A stretch of 64,000 nucleotides of DNA from Orenia metallireducens (GCF_003001995.1 NZ_PVNB01000013.1:1-64000), one strand, 5' to 3'. Counted from the stretch's first letter, positions 26,460 through 35,218 are shown. A program made the numbers and translations. Notes: generated from the sequence alone by a model not told the origin.

Positions 26460-27779
26460 TTATCTGCCAAGTATACTATTTGCTTCTTTTCTAAACAATT
26501 TTGCTCCTTCTTGCGGACTGATCTGCTTATAAATAACCTTCCAATAAACCTCTTCATAGGCTTTGACCACTTCTTGATATGCAGGTGGTTGAGGTGGAAG
26601 CACAGAACCAGCATTTGCCGCAGCTTTATCAATAAAGCCAAATACCATCTGATCATACTTACCTGCATCCATCTTCACTGCTGATTTAACCTTACTCTCA
26701 ACTGGAGTTCCTCTATCTGTTCCTAAAATCTTACCAGCCTCTACATTATGGAACCAGAAGTTAAGGAATTTCATTACTTCTTCTGGATGCTCTGTATTAC
26801 TACTTACTGTAAGTAACATTGCCGGCTTTAAGAATCTACCCTCTTGAGTTTGGTCTTTAGCTGTAGGGTATAGGAATGGAGTTAACATCTTACCAGCACC
26901 TGTTGAAATTGCAGCAAGCTGATTACTCCAGTAATTTGTTGCAGTTGCAGCCTTTTGTTTAGTTACTAAATCCTCCTCAATAGCACGTGCAGACTCTTGT
27001 CTTTGTGATGCATTCTGTACAGCACCTGATTTCATAAGGTCTAAATCCATCTTCATAAAGTCTACAAATAACTGATCATTGTCATAGCCTAAGCTCTTAC
27101 CATCTTCAGCAAAGAAATCTGCTCCATGCTGTCTTAAATAAACTGTAAAACCTGTACCATCTTGTTGAGCCGTTGGTGTTGAAGCACCAAAGATACCTAG
27201 TCTGTCATGAAGCTTTTTAAACATCTCTGCTCTATCTTCCCAAGTATCATCTGAACTTGGATAAGCAACACCAGCCTTATCAAATAATTCTTTGTCATAA
27301 TAACCTGCTGGAGCATTAACTCCTGTAGCCAATCCTATTTGCTTACCATAAACCTGACCCATTTGAAGATATACATCAGCAATATTAGTAGTATCCAAAC
27401 TACCATCCTTTATATAAGGGCTTAAATCTAGTAACTGACCATTTTCAGCATAGCCACTAATATATTTACGAACATGTTGAATAACATCAGGTAAGTTCTT
27501 TCCTGCAGCCTGAGCATTCATCTTATCCCAATATCCACCCCAACCTGTATATTCAGGTTGAACTTTAATGTTAGGATATTTCTGCTCAAATAACTTGATT
27601 ACCTTTAAGGTTCTCTCATGTCTACTTTGAGAACCCCACCAAGCAAAACGGATTGTTACGGTACCATCATCTTCTTTCTTATCTCCTCCGCCAAAGATCC
27701 ACCAAGCACCTGCAGTCATCGATAAAGAAAAAACTAATACCAAAGCCAAAGTTGTTATAATGGTTTTCTTCTTCAACAT
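26460..27779 (-). CDS. Extracellular/periplasmic solute-binding protein for sugars (family 1)
   Basis: The 439-residue protein has an N-terminal signal segment (LALVLVFSLSMTAGA) and binding-protein motifs such as VTIRFAWWGSQSRHERTLKV and EQKYPNIKVQPEYTGWGGYW. There is no cysteine at the end of the signal segment, so it is not a lipoprotein. A soluble binding protein implies a periplasm, in line with the outer membrane of Halanaerobiales. It should deliver oligogalacturonide or a similar sugar to the permeases downstream. ATG follows AAAGGGGGAAG. Upstream is a 1.45-kb non-coding stretch with operators. Confidence 0.92.
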   Translation of the reverse strand: MLKKKTIITTLALVLVFSLSMTAGAWWIFGGGDKKEDDGTVTIRFAWWGSQSRHERTLKVIKLFEQKYPNIKVQPEYTGWGGYWDKMNAQAAGKNLPDVIQHVRKYISGYAENGQLLDLSPYIKDGSLDTTNIADVYLQMGQVYGKQIGLATGVNAPAGYYDKELFDKAGVAYPSSDDTWEDRAEMFKKLHDRLGIFGASTPTAQQDGTGFTVYLRQHGADFFAEDGKSLGYDNDQLFVDFMKMDLDLMKSGAVQNASQRQESARAIEEDLVTKQKAATATNYWSNQLAAISTGAGKMLTPFLYPTAKDQTQEGRFLKPAMLLTVSSNTEHPEEVMKFLNFWFHNVEAGKILGTDRGTPVESKVKSAVKMDAGKYDQMVFGFIDKAAANAGSVLPPQPPAYQEVVKAYEEVYWKVIYKQISPQEGAKLFRKEANSILGR

Positions 27780-27844
27780 TTATCTTCCCCCTTTATTTTT
27801 GCTATTACTTATGATACAATAATTTTTGATTGTTTTTTATTCAA

Positions 27845-27872
27845 GAGGTTAAAAGTTCTCTCTTTTAACCTC
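27845..27872. other. Leader hairpin before the binding-protein gene
   Basis: GAGGTTAAAAG and CTTTTAACCTC pair around a TTCTCT loop. The right-hand gene's leader would contain it ~65 nt before the start codon. No T-run follows in that direction, so it is a stabilising or regulatory hairpin rather than a terminator. Confidence 0.5.
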
Positions 27873-27987
27873 TCTTCTTATAATCTTATTATTAATCCAC
27901 TTAAATAACTGATTGAATTATATTATACCCTTATAATCTTATTAATTCCTTCTAAATATTTATCCTTAATCCCCCCCTCTTAAATGT

Positions 27988-28014
27988 TCTTAAAACTTCA
28001 ACTAAAAATATAAT
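27988..28014. repeat. Dispersed 27-bp repeat, copy A
   Basis: The core CTTCAACTAAAAATATAAT preceded by TCTTAAAA recurs at 40954-40979 with one A fewer. No function is apparent. Confidence 0.5.
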
Positions 28015-28121
28015 CTTATAAACTTATTAAAAATTATTATATATAATTTTATACTAAAAATGGCCTTATATGTTTTTATTTAGCCACTTTTATCACTAAA
28101 GAGTACTTTTAAGTCATAAAC

Positions 28122-28173
28122 AAAAAATCCCGCTAAACTTATACTAATAAATAGCATAAGTTTTCACAGGATT
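28122..28173 (-). terminator. Terminator-like hairpin inside the long leader
   Basis: On the minus strand AATCCtgtgAAAACTTATgC folds back on GtATAAGTTTagCGGGATT and is followed by TTTTTTGTTT. The 5' arm overlaps a diverged copy (28158-28181; 18 of 24 identical) of the leader element found before both pectinase genes. It lies ~450 nt after the promoter and ~340 nt before the binding-protein ATG, so it could end a small RNA or act as an attenuator. Confidence 0.55.
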
Positions 28174-28251
28174 ATAATCTTATATCACTTATTCTGCACT
28201 ATCACTTATAAAATCTCATGTTTTCTTATCTCTTTAAACCTTATAGGTATG

Positions 28252-28273
28252 CTATGGAAATTGTTTTCCATAG
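28252..28273. promoter_or_regulatory. LacI-type operator 1
   Basis: CTATGGAAA-TTGT-TTTCCATAG has perfect 9-bp arms. The core GGAAATTGTTTTCC is shared with 28446-28459 and resembles the site before the LacI gene at 30286. Confidence 0.6.
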
Positions 28274-28444
28274 TCTCTAAAAAATGTTTTTGAGTATACT
28301 TATACAAGTTATTGTAAATCATTATAAAAATTCATTATTATACTAATTTTTTAGTTTTAAAGATACCTAGCAGATCATTTTTTATCTTGATTTTATCTTT
28401 AATAGGGACAAGCACTTAATTATATTAGCTAGAATCAAAGTTTA

Positions 28445-28463
28445 CGGAAATTGTTTTCCATAG
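28445..28463. promoter_or_regulatory. LacI-type operator 2
   Basis: CGGAAATTGTTTTCCATAG contains the same 14-bp core as operator 1. The two sites are 190 bp apart, downstream of the promoter at 28623-28651, allowing looping or roadblock repression. Confidence 0.6.
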
Positions 28464-28622
28464 ATTTTAAAAAAATATTTTTGTGTTTGACTAATTCACT
28501 TCCTACAAATTAATTATACCACTTTCTCATCAAATAATCAACAAATTTTTACTTCTTTTATCTAAGAATCTTTTTGGGAAAATGTTTTAAGTATAGGAAA
28601 ATATTTGTGTCTGACTATTTAA

Positions 28623-28651
28623 AGTATAACTTACAATCTCATAATTGTCAA
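28623..28651 (-). promoter_or_regulatory. Sigma-A promoter directed at the sugar importer
   Basis: TTGACA (28646-28651) and TATACT (28623-28628) are spaced by exactly 17 bp. The predicted leader to the binding-protein ATG is about 840 nt, which is exceptionally long. Additional weaker promoters nearer the gene are possible. Confidence 0.65.
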
Positions 28652-28912
28652 ATTATTTTGTATTTATATAAAATTTCATTGATTAAAAATTAATAGTTTA
28701 GTCAGCAACACGCCCTAAGAGTAGTCTTCTCAAGAAAATAATCTTGGGGTAAATTTAAACCAGATTAATTTTAAGGTATTAATTTATTCTTTTTACCTTT
28801 AATTCATTGCAAAAATTTCTAATTTTTTTAAAAAACATTAGTTTAAGTCATATATATAACATGAAAAAGAATTTCAATTTATTTAGAAACAAATTGAAAT
28901 CAAAACCTATCT

Positions 28913-28994
28913 CGACACTGATTTTCACAGACTAAGTTCAGACTTAAACCTTTAATAATTTTAAATCTTTTTATGCTTTAGTCTGTGTCTAATA
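28913..28994. repeat. REP-like degenerate hairpin repeat, copy 1
   Basis: CGACACTGATTTTCACAGAC at the left and TTAGTCTGTGTC at the right form a long imperfect hairpin. It is a diverged version of copy 2 at 29028-29120, and of the class of GACGCTGATTnnCGCTGATT hairpins common between genes of many bacteria. Confidence 0.6.
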
Positions 28995-29027
28995 TGTTTG
29001 TATCTTTAACTTTTTAAAAACCTTTTT

Positions 29028-29120
29028 TGACGCTGATTCTCGCTGATTAAGTTCCGATTTAAAACCTTAATAATCTTTTATTCTTTAATCCGCTTTTGTC
29101 TGCGTACATCTGCGTCTAAT
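29028..29120. repeat. REP-like degenerate hairpin repeat, copy 2
   Basis: TGACGCTGATTCTCGCTGAT at the left and CTGCGTACATCTGCGTC at the right are complementary. Same order as copy 1, 115 bp away, so the pair is a tandem array downstream of the LacI gene. Confidence 0.6.
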
Positions 29121-29227
29121 AATTCTTCTAATTTTTAGTCCTTAAAGAATTATAAAAATTTAAATTCTAGGTATATAATATGAAATCTTTATCGGTTTCT
29201 ATATAGCAAAAAGGCTCTGCTATTTTA

Positions 29228-30262
29228 TTAAAGTAAATCCCTTACAGAACCTCTTTCAATCAAGCTAATCTGAACATTGGCAGGATCGTCTACAATTTTA
29301 TTGCCATGTAATTTATTAATTAAATATTCTCCAATCTGCTTTCCTAATTTATATACTGGTAAGGAGATTGTTGTTAAAGGAGGATAAGAGTATTTGGCTT
29401 CAGGAAGATCATCAACCCCAACCACCGATACATCTTGGGGAACTTTAATTCCTTGATTATTCAACTCCCACATCAAACCTAAAGCAGTGGCATCATTGGC
29501 AGCCACTACAGCCGTTACTTCATCTATATTATCTAATAGTTCTAAAGCCGCTTTTCTTCCACCTTCAAAGCTAAAGTCACTTCGAATTATGAGCCTATTA
29601 TCAACCTCTATACCTCTACATTTCAAGGCCTTTTTAAAACCTTCTGATCTCTGCTGGCTAGTATTTAAAATCTTTGGACCAGCAACATAGGCTATCTTTC
29701 GGTGACCTTTATTCAATACATAATCAGTAATAGTCTGGGCAGCTAACTCATTGCCAAGCTCTATATTCACTATTTCAAAAGGATGTGGTGTTACTCCTAC
29801 AATAACTGTCCCCTGCTTCTTTAAATTCTGAACATACTCCCCCATTATTTTTCGATATTCCTCATCTAAGAGAGTACTTCCTGCAAAGACAACTGCATCT
29901 GCTCTATTGACCTTGAGCATATTGACTGAATGTAGCTCCTTCTCTATACCCCGATTAGTATTATAGATATTAATGATATAGTCATAGTCAGAAATGAATT
30001 CTTCAATCCCCTTAACCATTTGAGCAAAATAGGAATCACATATATCATGGACAATTACCCCTATAATATGGGACTTATCACTCTTTAATCCTTGAGCAAT
30101 TCTATTAGGCCTAAAATTTAACTCTTTGATAGCCTCCTTAACTAAAGCCTTGGTCTTACTGCTTACTGGATGGTCACTATTATTAATAACTCTTGATACT
30201 GTCGTTGGAGAGCATCCAGCTAATTTAGCAACATCTTTAATGGTTATTTCACTCTTCTCCAT
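29228..30262 (-). CDS. LacI family transcriptional regulator
   Basis: The 344-residue protein starts with a classical LacI helix-turn-helix (ITIKDVAKLAGCSPTTVSRV) and hinge helix (RPNRIAQGLKS), then a periplasmic-binding-protein-like sugar sensor (ending GVDDLPEAKYSYPPLTTISL). Its own promoter carries AGAAAACGTTTTCT, similar to operators before the sugar importer, so it probably represses itself and the importer, and may be a KdgR-like regulator answering to KDG or oligogalacturonides. The specific effector is inferred from context only. Confidence 0.92.
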   Translation of the reverse strand: MEKSEITIKDVAKLAGCSPTTVSRVINNSDHPVSSKTKALVKEAIKELNFRPNRIAQGLKSDKSHIIGVIVHDICDSYFAQMVKGIEEFISDYDYIINIYNTNRGIEKELHSVNMLKVNRADAVVFAGSTLLDEEYRKIMGEYVQNLKKQGTVIVGVTPHPFEIVNIELGNELAAQTITDYVLNKGHRKIAYVAGPKILNTSQQRSEGFKKALKCRGIEVDNRLIIRSDFSFEGGRKAALELLDNIDEVTAVVAANDATALGLMWELNNQGIKVPQDVSVVGVDDLPEAKYSYPPLTTISLPVYKLGKQIGEYLINKLHGNKIVDDPANVQISLIERGSVRDLL

Positions 30263-30285
30263 GACCTTACCCCTTTCATAGTTTA

Positions 30286-30299
30286 AGAAAACGTTTTCT
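30286..30299. promoter_or_regulatory. LacI-type operator before the LacI gene
   Basis: AGAAAACGTTTTCT is a perfect 14-bp palindrome, 23 bp before the start codon and just downstream of the promoter. Autoregulation is the natural reading; CcpA-type control is the alternative. Confidence 0.65.
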
Positions 30300-30308
30300 G
30301 GTGTACTT

Positions 30309-30337
30309 ATTTTATCACATCATATGTCAATAATCAA
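30309..30337 (-). promoter_or_regulatory. Promoter of the LacI-type regulator gene
   Basis: TTGATT (30332-30337) and TAAAAT (30309-30314) are spaced by 17 bp on the minus strand, directly upstream of the operator palindrome. Confidence 0.6.
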
Positions 30338-30428
30338 TCAGTAAAATTCTAAACTATAGATTTATTGATACTTAATTTCAAAAAAAGACAAACATTTTAC
30401 AAAAATCATGGAAGAGCCAATATTAAAT

Positions 30429-30454
30429 ATCCCCACTGATTTTTCAGTAGGGAT
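30429..30454 (-). terminator. Terminator of the DUF2339-DUF3999 pair
   Basis: ATCCCtACTGA pairs with TCAGTgGGGAT around a short A-rich loop, 5 bp past the stop codon at 30459. T residues after it are few. Confidence 0.6.
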
Positions 30455-30458
30455 TTGC

Positions 30459-31718
30459 TTAATTATCTTTAAACCTCAATCTCTTTAACAATAAAAAGAT
30501 CAGTAATAATGAAACTAATGTGACTACAATATTTAATATCATCTCTAAATTTATTTCTTCTTTCTCTTTAACCCTGCTTTCTTGTTTCTTTACTTCTAAC
30601 GCTAATAGTTTTCCTTCTTCCTGCTCTTTATTCTCTATATATTTTCTAAACTCCTCAATATCATAAATAGGTCTTCTAGCCTTTGGATTTCCAAAGCAGA
30701 GATAATAAGCTTGACCTTTATTGGTCTTAAAGACAACTTTATCGATAGTATAGTTAAGCTCTATATCATCAATTTTAATTGGCTTATTATCACCATCATA
30801 AATCTCAATTTTGATGACTTCGGAATTTAAATAATTAGAGTTGCTGCTCTTAAGTCCGATAGTATTTTCTTTTATTTTAAAGTCATCAAAAAGTAGCTGA
30901 TAAATCTTAGCATGGCTTCCAGATTGAAAATCAGCTTCATCTCTGTTTTTATAAAAAACTCTATAACTTCTTCTAAAGTTATCCTTACTGCTAACTCTAA
31001 GCTGCTCTATTTTAAGTGAATCATCATTGTTAATCTCAATAATAGTCTTTCTATCCTGCTGAATAATTTGATAGTCAGCACTTTTGCTTCTCTGATAGCT
31101 TCTAGCTTTTATCATTCGATTATCATAGAGAGCCTGTAATTGATCTATCTCTGTCTTTTCAATATCCTTGAGCATTAGAACTCTATAATAATTAAATTTA
31201 TAATTCTGAACTAAAGATATTTTTAACTTCTGTGAATCTTTAGTTCTATAAATATTATCCTCTTTTATGAATTCCCACTCTTTGTTATCATAACTCCCAT
31301 AAATTTTTATCTTTTTTAAGAAGTAATCATCACTTATTTCAAAGGAGATCTTATTAGCTATTATATCTTGATTATTAGCAGGAGAAGTTATCTTAAAATC
31401 CTGAATGTAATTGCTCTTATCATCTACAAAATCTAATATCCTCCTTGAATCATATTCTAGCTGAGTGGCTTGTTTAATCACTAAATTTCCATTACTTATA
31501 TAATAAGGAATAAACTCTCCCCTACCATTGATAACTCTAATATCTGCTAAGTCCTGCTGCCCATACCTATAGACATCTTCATCCAAGAAAACACTTATAT
31601 ATTCGCTTTTAGCCTTAAAGTCTATCCTTTTTTGATAGCCCCACTCATCAATATCATCAGCAAATACTCCTAGACTAAAAAGTAATAAGCTTAAGATAGT
31701 TATTAATGTTCTTTTCAT
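30459..31718 (-). CDS. DUF3999 family membrane-anchored protein
   Basis: The 419-residue protein has a signal peptide (LITILSLLLFSLGVFA), a large extracytoplasmic beta-rich part with a coagulation-factor-like fold hint (ISFEISDDYFLKKIKIYGSYDNKEWEFI), and a C-terminal membrane helix (ILNIVVTLVSLLLIFLLLK) followed by a basic tail. Its start overlaps the stop of the DUF2339 gene by 4 bp (ATGA), so both are translationally coupled. The two families are known to co-occur; function unknown, envelope-related by location. Confidence 0.8.
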   Translation of the reverse strand: MKRTLITILSLLLFSLGVFADDIDEWGYQKRIDFKAKSEYISVFLDEDVYRYGQQDLADIRVINGRGEFIPYYISNGNLVIKQATQLEYDSRRILDFVDDKSNYIQDFKITSPANNQDIIANKISFEISDDYFLKKIKIYGSYDNKEWEFIKEDNIYRTKDSQKLKISLVQNYKFNYYRVLMLKDIEKTEIDQLQALYDNRMIKARSYQRSKSADYQIIQQDRKTIIEINNDDSLKIEQLRVSSKDNFRRSYRVFYKNRDEADFQSGSHAKIYQLLFDDFKIKENTIGLKSSNSNYLNSEVIKIEIYDGDNKPIKIDDIELNYTIDKVVFKTNKGQAYYLCFGNPKARRPIYDIEEFRKYIENKEQEEGKLLALEVKKQESRVKEKEEINLEMILNIVVTLVSLLLIFLLLKRLRFKDN

Positions 31719-34216
31719 CTTCCTTCCACCTCCTCAAAGCTATTGCTGAGCTTTTGATAGATAAAGGAGATCCCTATTAAGACTAATCCAAAGCAGAAAT
31801 AAGCTATCACCCTACCAGTAGTATCTAAAAAGTTCAAATCAAATATAAATAACTTTCCTGTAGAGATAATAGCTAAAGCTAAGCCCAGCCTTCTAATAGA
31901 AATATAGGCCTTCTTAAAACCATAAATAATATAAATAAAGGATAAAATTAAGATAAATAAGCTGATAATTAAGTTAATATTTGCTAAATTAAATTGATTG
32001 GTTATAAGGATAATAGGTGTAGCCAATAAATAGATGGCTAAACTCATTAAATATCCTTCTAGACTGAATCTGCCAGCTTTAATCAATCTAAATAATAACT
32101 GTTTTAAATTGAGGAAGATAAAGATATTATAAAACAAGAGTATAACAATAGCTAACACCTTATATTCAAAGCTAGCCCCTTGCCCATAGTCAATAAAGTT
32201 AAGAATAAAACCACATATATCTGCTAGTAAGTAGAAGAATATAATCATAATCTCTACTATCTTATCCTGTATCACTTTTATTTTACTTAGTAGATAAGAA
32301 AAAGAGATAGTCACCGTTAAAATTAAAATAATATTATAAAAATCTAGATACCTCCCTGCTTGAATAGCTACATAATCATTATAGAGGGTATCTGCCATTC
32401 TAATAGCAAAAAACCAGCTTGTAATTATGGTAAAGTATTTATAACAACTCAATAGTTTCCCCTTAAGAGAGTATTTAAAGAGATGATCATCATTAAAGCT
32501 CTTAAGATATAAAGAGAGTACATAAATTGAGCCTAAAGTCATTAAGGTATATTTCAACTTGAAGAATGAAATATGCCAAAAACTAATTAAATCTAAGAGA
32601 TAAAAAGTAGCCAAACATAAGATAAATATTACCCAAGCACCAAACTCCATTTTCTTCTCCTTATACCTAACTCCATAGGTCAAAAGAATCAAGGCTTCAA
32701 TTAGCCAGCCAAGGGCAGCCCATTCAAAACCAAACTGAAAGGGAATCATTAAGATACTGAAGGTCAATGCTGTTATATAGAACAATGCCTGCACCTTCTT
32801 TTCTAAAGAAAGCGACTTCTGCATATAATATCCTAATCCAAAGTAGATTAAAGCATAAACCAATGCCAAAACCCCTAAAATAGAATCATAACCCGCCTCT
32901 TTAAAGAGTCCAAAGACCAATAAGCAGTTGGTAGCTGTATTGATTCCTAGTAAGATTATATCTGCTAACTTTAGATTTTTCTTCTTTCTAAGTGGGTAAC
33001 TTAAAGTGATTAGTAAATACATTACAAAGACTATAATGCTATAAATTATAGCTATTAATTCACTCTCTACCCTAAAACTTAAGTATACTAAGCAAGGGAT
33101 ATTTAAAATAAAGCTTAAGTAATTGATATAGATCCACTTCTGCTCTAAAGAAATTAACAGCACCAATATATTTAAAATTAATAAATAAGCCATAGCTATA
33201 TAAACCTGAGTAACTGTTAAGCCCCCCATAAATACATAGGTAAAGAAGGGTAAGTAACCACCGATTAAAGATATTCCACAGATAGTCATCGACTTATAAC
33301 GCTGTGATAAGACCAAAGATAGAGCAGTAATTAAGATAGCAACTAAGATGCTGATAAATAAACTGACTATATTCAAAATAAAATAAGAACTAAAGACAGT
33401 AAAGTAAAGAATTCCTATCCCTCCACCTGCTAATCCTAAGGCAAATAGGTTCTTCCCCTTTCTATTTAACCACTCTCCTGCTCCAATTAAGGTAGCACCA
33501 AGTAAGAATCCAGCAATCCCTTTCATATATTCATTAAACCAAGTACTATAGGTATACTTCATAGCTGTTGCAACCCCAAATAATAAGAGGATAACCCCTA
33601 TCTTATTAACCACATTAAGACCGATTTTGACTTCAATATCATTATATCTCTTCTTTTTTTCTAAAATCTTCTCATCAACCTCTTCATCTCTAAGCTGATC
33701 ATACTCCCTTGTTAATCCAGCTAGAAGCTCTTCTTCATCCTCTTTTAAGCTGTTTTTTCTCTCTTCAATTCTGTGAGCTAATTCAGTCTTCAGTTCTTCT
33801 ATCTCTTTTAAGAACTCCTCTTTTTCTGCATTTAATTCCTTATTAGCAACTGCTCTTAATTTACTCAGTCTATCATCTGCCAAACTTTCCAATAAAGTTA
33901 GCTGATTGAGCTGTTTGTGCACAGTATCTTTAAAATAAATCTCCTTCTTTCTTTTAGAAGCATACAAAATTTCTATCCGTTCATTAATCATCTGCTCCCC
34001 TAAAGATACCTTTAAATCACCATTCTCCTTTCTTAATTGATTTAACTCTTCCTGCAAAACTCTAATTTCATCTCTGTAATCCTCTACTTCTTCTTTTAAT
34101 TCAATATTTTCATTAATTATATTATCCATATCAATCTCTTCAATAAGCTCTTGATATTCTGTCAATACTTCTTCTTGCTTAGCCAATAATTGATCTAATC
34201 TCCTCTTAATTTCCAT
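31715..34216 (-). CDS. DUF2339 polytopic membrane protein
   Basis: The 833-residue protein starts with a cytoplasmic coiled coil (~1-190; KEEVEDYRDEIRVLQEELNQ) and continues with about twenty hydrophobic helices (~205-830), the signature of DUF2339. ATG 34216 is used because GGAGGTGAATTA precedes it; an in-frame ATG 11 codons upstream has no such site. It pairs with the DUF3999 gene. Role is not established; envelope assembly or stress are guesses. Confidence 0.82.
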   Translation of the reverse strand: MEIKRRLDQLLAKQEEVLTEYQELIEEIDMDNIINENIELKEEVEDYRDEIRVLQEELNQLRKENGDLKVSLGEQMINERIEILYASKRKKEIYFKDTVHKQLNQLTLLESLADDRLSKLRAVANKELNAEKEEFLKEIEELKTELAHRIEERKNSLKEDEEELLAGLTREYDQLRDEEVDEKILEKKKRYNDIEVKIGLNVVNKIGVILLLFGVATAMKYTYSTWFNEYMKGIAGFLLGATLIGAGEWLNRKGKNLFALGLAGGGIGILYFTVFSSYFILNIVSLFISILVAILITALSLVLSQRYKSMTICGISLIGGYLPFFTYVFMGGLTVTQVYIAMAYLLILNILVLLISLEQKWIYINYLSFILNIPCLVYLSFRVESELIAIIYSIIVFVMYLLITLSYPLRKKKNLKLADIILLGINTATNCLLVFGLFKEAGYDSILGVLALVYALIYFGLGYYMQKSLSLEKKVQALFYITALTFSILMIPFQFGFEWAALGWLIEALILLTYGVRYKEKKMEFGAWVIFILCLATFYLLDLISFWHISFFKLKYTLMTLGSIYVLSLYLKSFNDDHLFKYSLKGKLLSCYKYFTIITSWFFAIRMADTLYNDYVAIQAGRYLDFYNIILILTVTISFSYLLSKIKVIQDKIVEIMIIFFYLLADICGFILNFIDYGQGASFEYKVLAIVILLFYNIFIFLNLKQLLFRLIKAGRFSLEGYLMSLAIYLLATPIILITNQFNLANINLIISLFILILSFIYIIYGFKKAYISIRRLGLALAIISTGKLFIFDLNFLDTTGRVIAYFCFGLVLIGISFIYQKLSNSFEEVEGR

Positions 34217-34312
34217 TAATTCACCTCCATAGACAACCTTATCTATCAACCTATTTCGCCAAATATAATAATTATCCTTGCATAATATCAGCTTGATAAT
34301 CTTGATAATACT

Positions 34313-34362
34313 GAAAATAACTCAAAGACCATCCATTAATGGATGGTCTTTGAGTTATTTTC
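34313..34362 (-). terminator. Perfect 50-bp palindrome, terminator of the peroxiredoxin gene
   Basis: GAAAATAACTCAAAGACCAT and onward is followed by its exact reverse complement with no spacer, so both strands give the same hairpin ending in TTATTTT. It begins inside the last codons of the peroxiredoxin gene (stop at 34355). Confidence 0.8.
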
Positions 34363-35077
34363 TTCTATCCCTCTTATATAAATCTCGATAGCAAAGGTAC
34401 CAATCCTTACAATCATAGCCCTGTTTTAACCTCTGTTCAGCCTCCTTAGTAGTCTTAGGTGGTGGAACAATCACCGGATCTCCTGACCTCCAATTGGCTG
34501 GTGTAGCTACATTATACTTATCAGCTGTCTGTAATGCTTTAATCAACCTCAATAATTCATTGGTATTTCTACCTACCTGTGGTGGATAATAAACTATTGC
34601 CCTAATTATCTGCTCTGGGTCAATGATAAAGACTGCCCTAACTGCACTGGTATCACTAACACCTGACTGAATCATGCCATACTTATTGGCTACTTTAAAA
34701 CCTAAATCATCAATAATAGGAAAAGGTACTTTAACTCCAAATAACTCCTCAATACTTCTTACCCAGCCAATATGAGAGTAAACACTATCGATGCTTAAAC
34801 CAATTAATGCTGTATTCAACTCCTGAAACTTGCCATAATTTCTCGAAAATGAGACAAATTCAGTGGTACAAACTGGAGTGAAGTCAGAAGGATGAGAAAA
34901 CAGCATCACCCATTGCCCCCGATAATCTGACAAAGAGATCTCTCCTTGAGTAGTTGGAGTAGTAAAATCTGGTGCAGGTTGATTTATTGTAGGAATTGTA
35001 GCTTCTCTACTTTCCACTTCCTTATCATTTACAGCAGAATCTAATTTAAAACTTTCACCTGTTAAGAGCTTAGCCAT
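34355..35077 (-). CDS. Peroxiredoxin, AhpC/TSA family, Prx6-like
   Basis: The 240-residue enzyme reduces hydrogen and organic peroxides in the cytoplasm. The peroxidatic Cys is in HPSDFTPVCTTEF and the conserved Arg in SAVRAVFIIDP. A C-terminal CKDWYLC pair resembles the resolving cysteines of archaeal-type thioredoxin peroxidases. The first ~30 residues (before INQPAPDF) are an extension to the usual start. ATG lies just after AAAGGAGT. It is a single-gene unit ended by a palindromic terminator. Confidence 0.92.
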   Translation of the reverse strand: MAKLLTGESFKLDSAVNDKEVESREATIPTINQPAPDFTTPTTQGEISLSDYRGQWVMLFSHPSDFTPVCTTEFVSFSRNYGKFQELNTALIGLSIDSVYSHIGWVRSIEELFGVKVPFPIIDDLGFKVANKYGMIQSGVSDTSAVRAVFIIDPEQIIRAIVYYPPQVGRNTNELLRLIKALQTADKYNVATPANWRSGDPVIVPPPKTTKEAEQRLKQGYDCKDWYLCYRDLYKRDRRK

Positions 35078-35218
35078 ATACTTTTCAACTCCTTTTAAAA
35101 ATATCTATCTAAAACTTATTCAATTCAAAGGAGCTTTATATCTAATCTCTAGTTATAATCTCTTATTAACTACTCAATAGTATCTCTTTATGATAGTAAA
35201 AAAGTAACACAATAGAAT

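Larger units (their letters stand above)
27780..29227. other. 1.45-kb regulatory/repeat region without genes
   Basis: No ORF of note is found. From right to left it holds two REP-like repeats (28913-29120), a sigma-A type promoter pointing to the binding-protein gene (28623-28651), two LacI-type operators (28445-28463, 28252-28273), a hairpin followed by U residues (28122-28173), a dispersed 27-bp repeat (27988-28014) and a hairpin ~65 nt before the ATG (27845-27872). A related motif set (TAGTCA.ACACAAA.TATTTT) recurs at about 28590-28612 and 28470-28492. Confidence 0.7.

Noticed and set aside
26447-26668. 73-codon ORF overlapping the end of the binding-protein gene
   Set aside because: It is another frame of a conserved coding region and lacks a ribosome-binding site.
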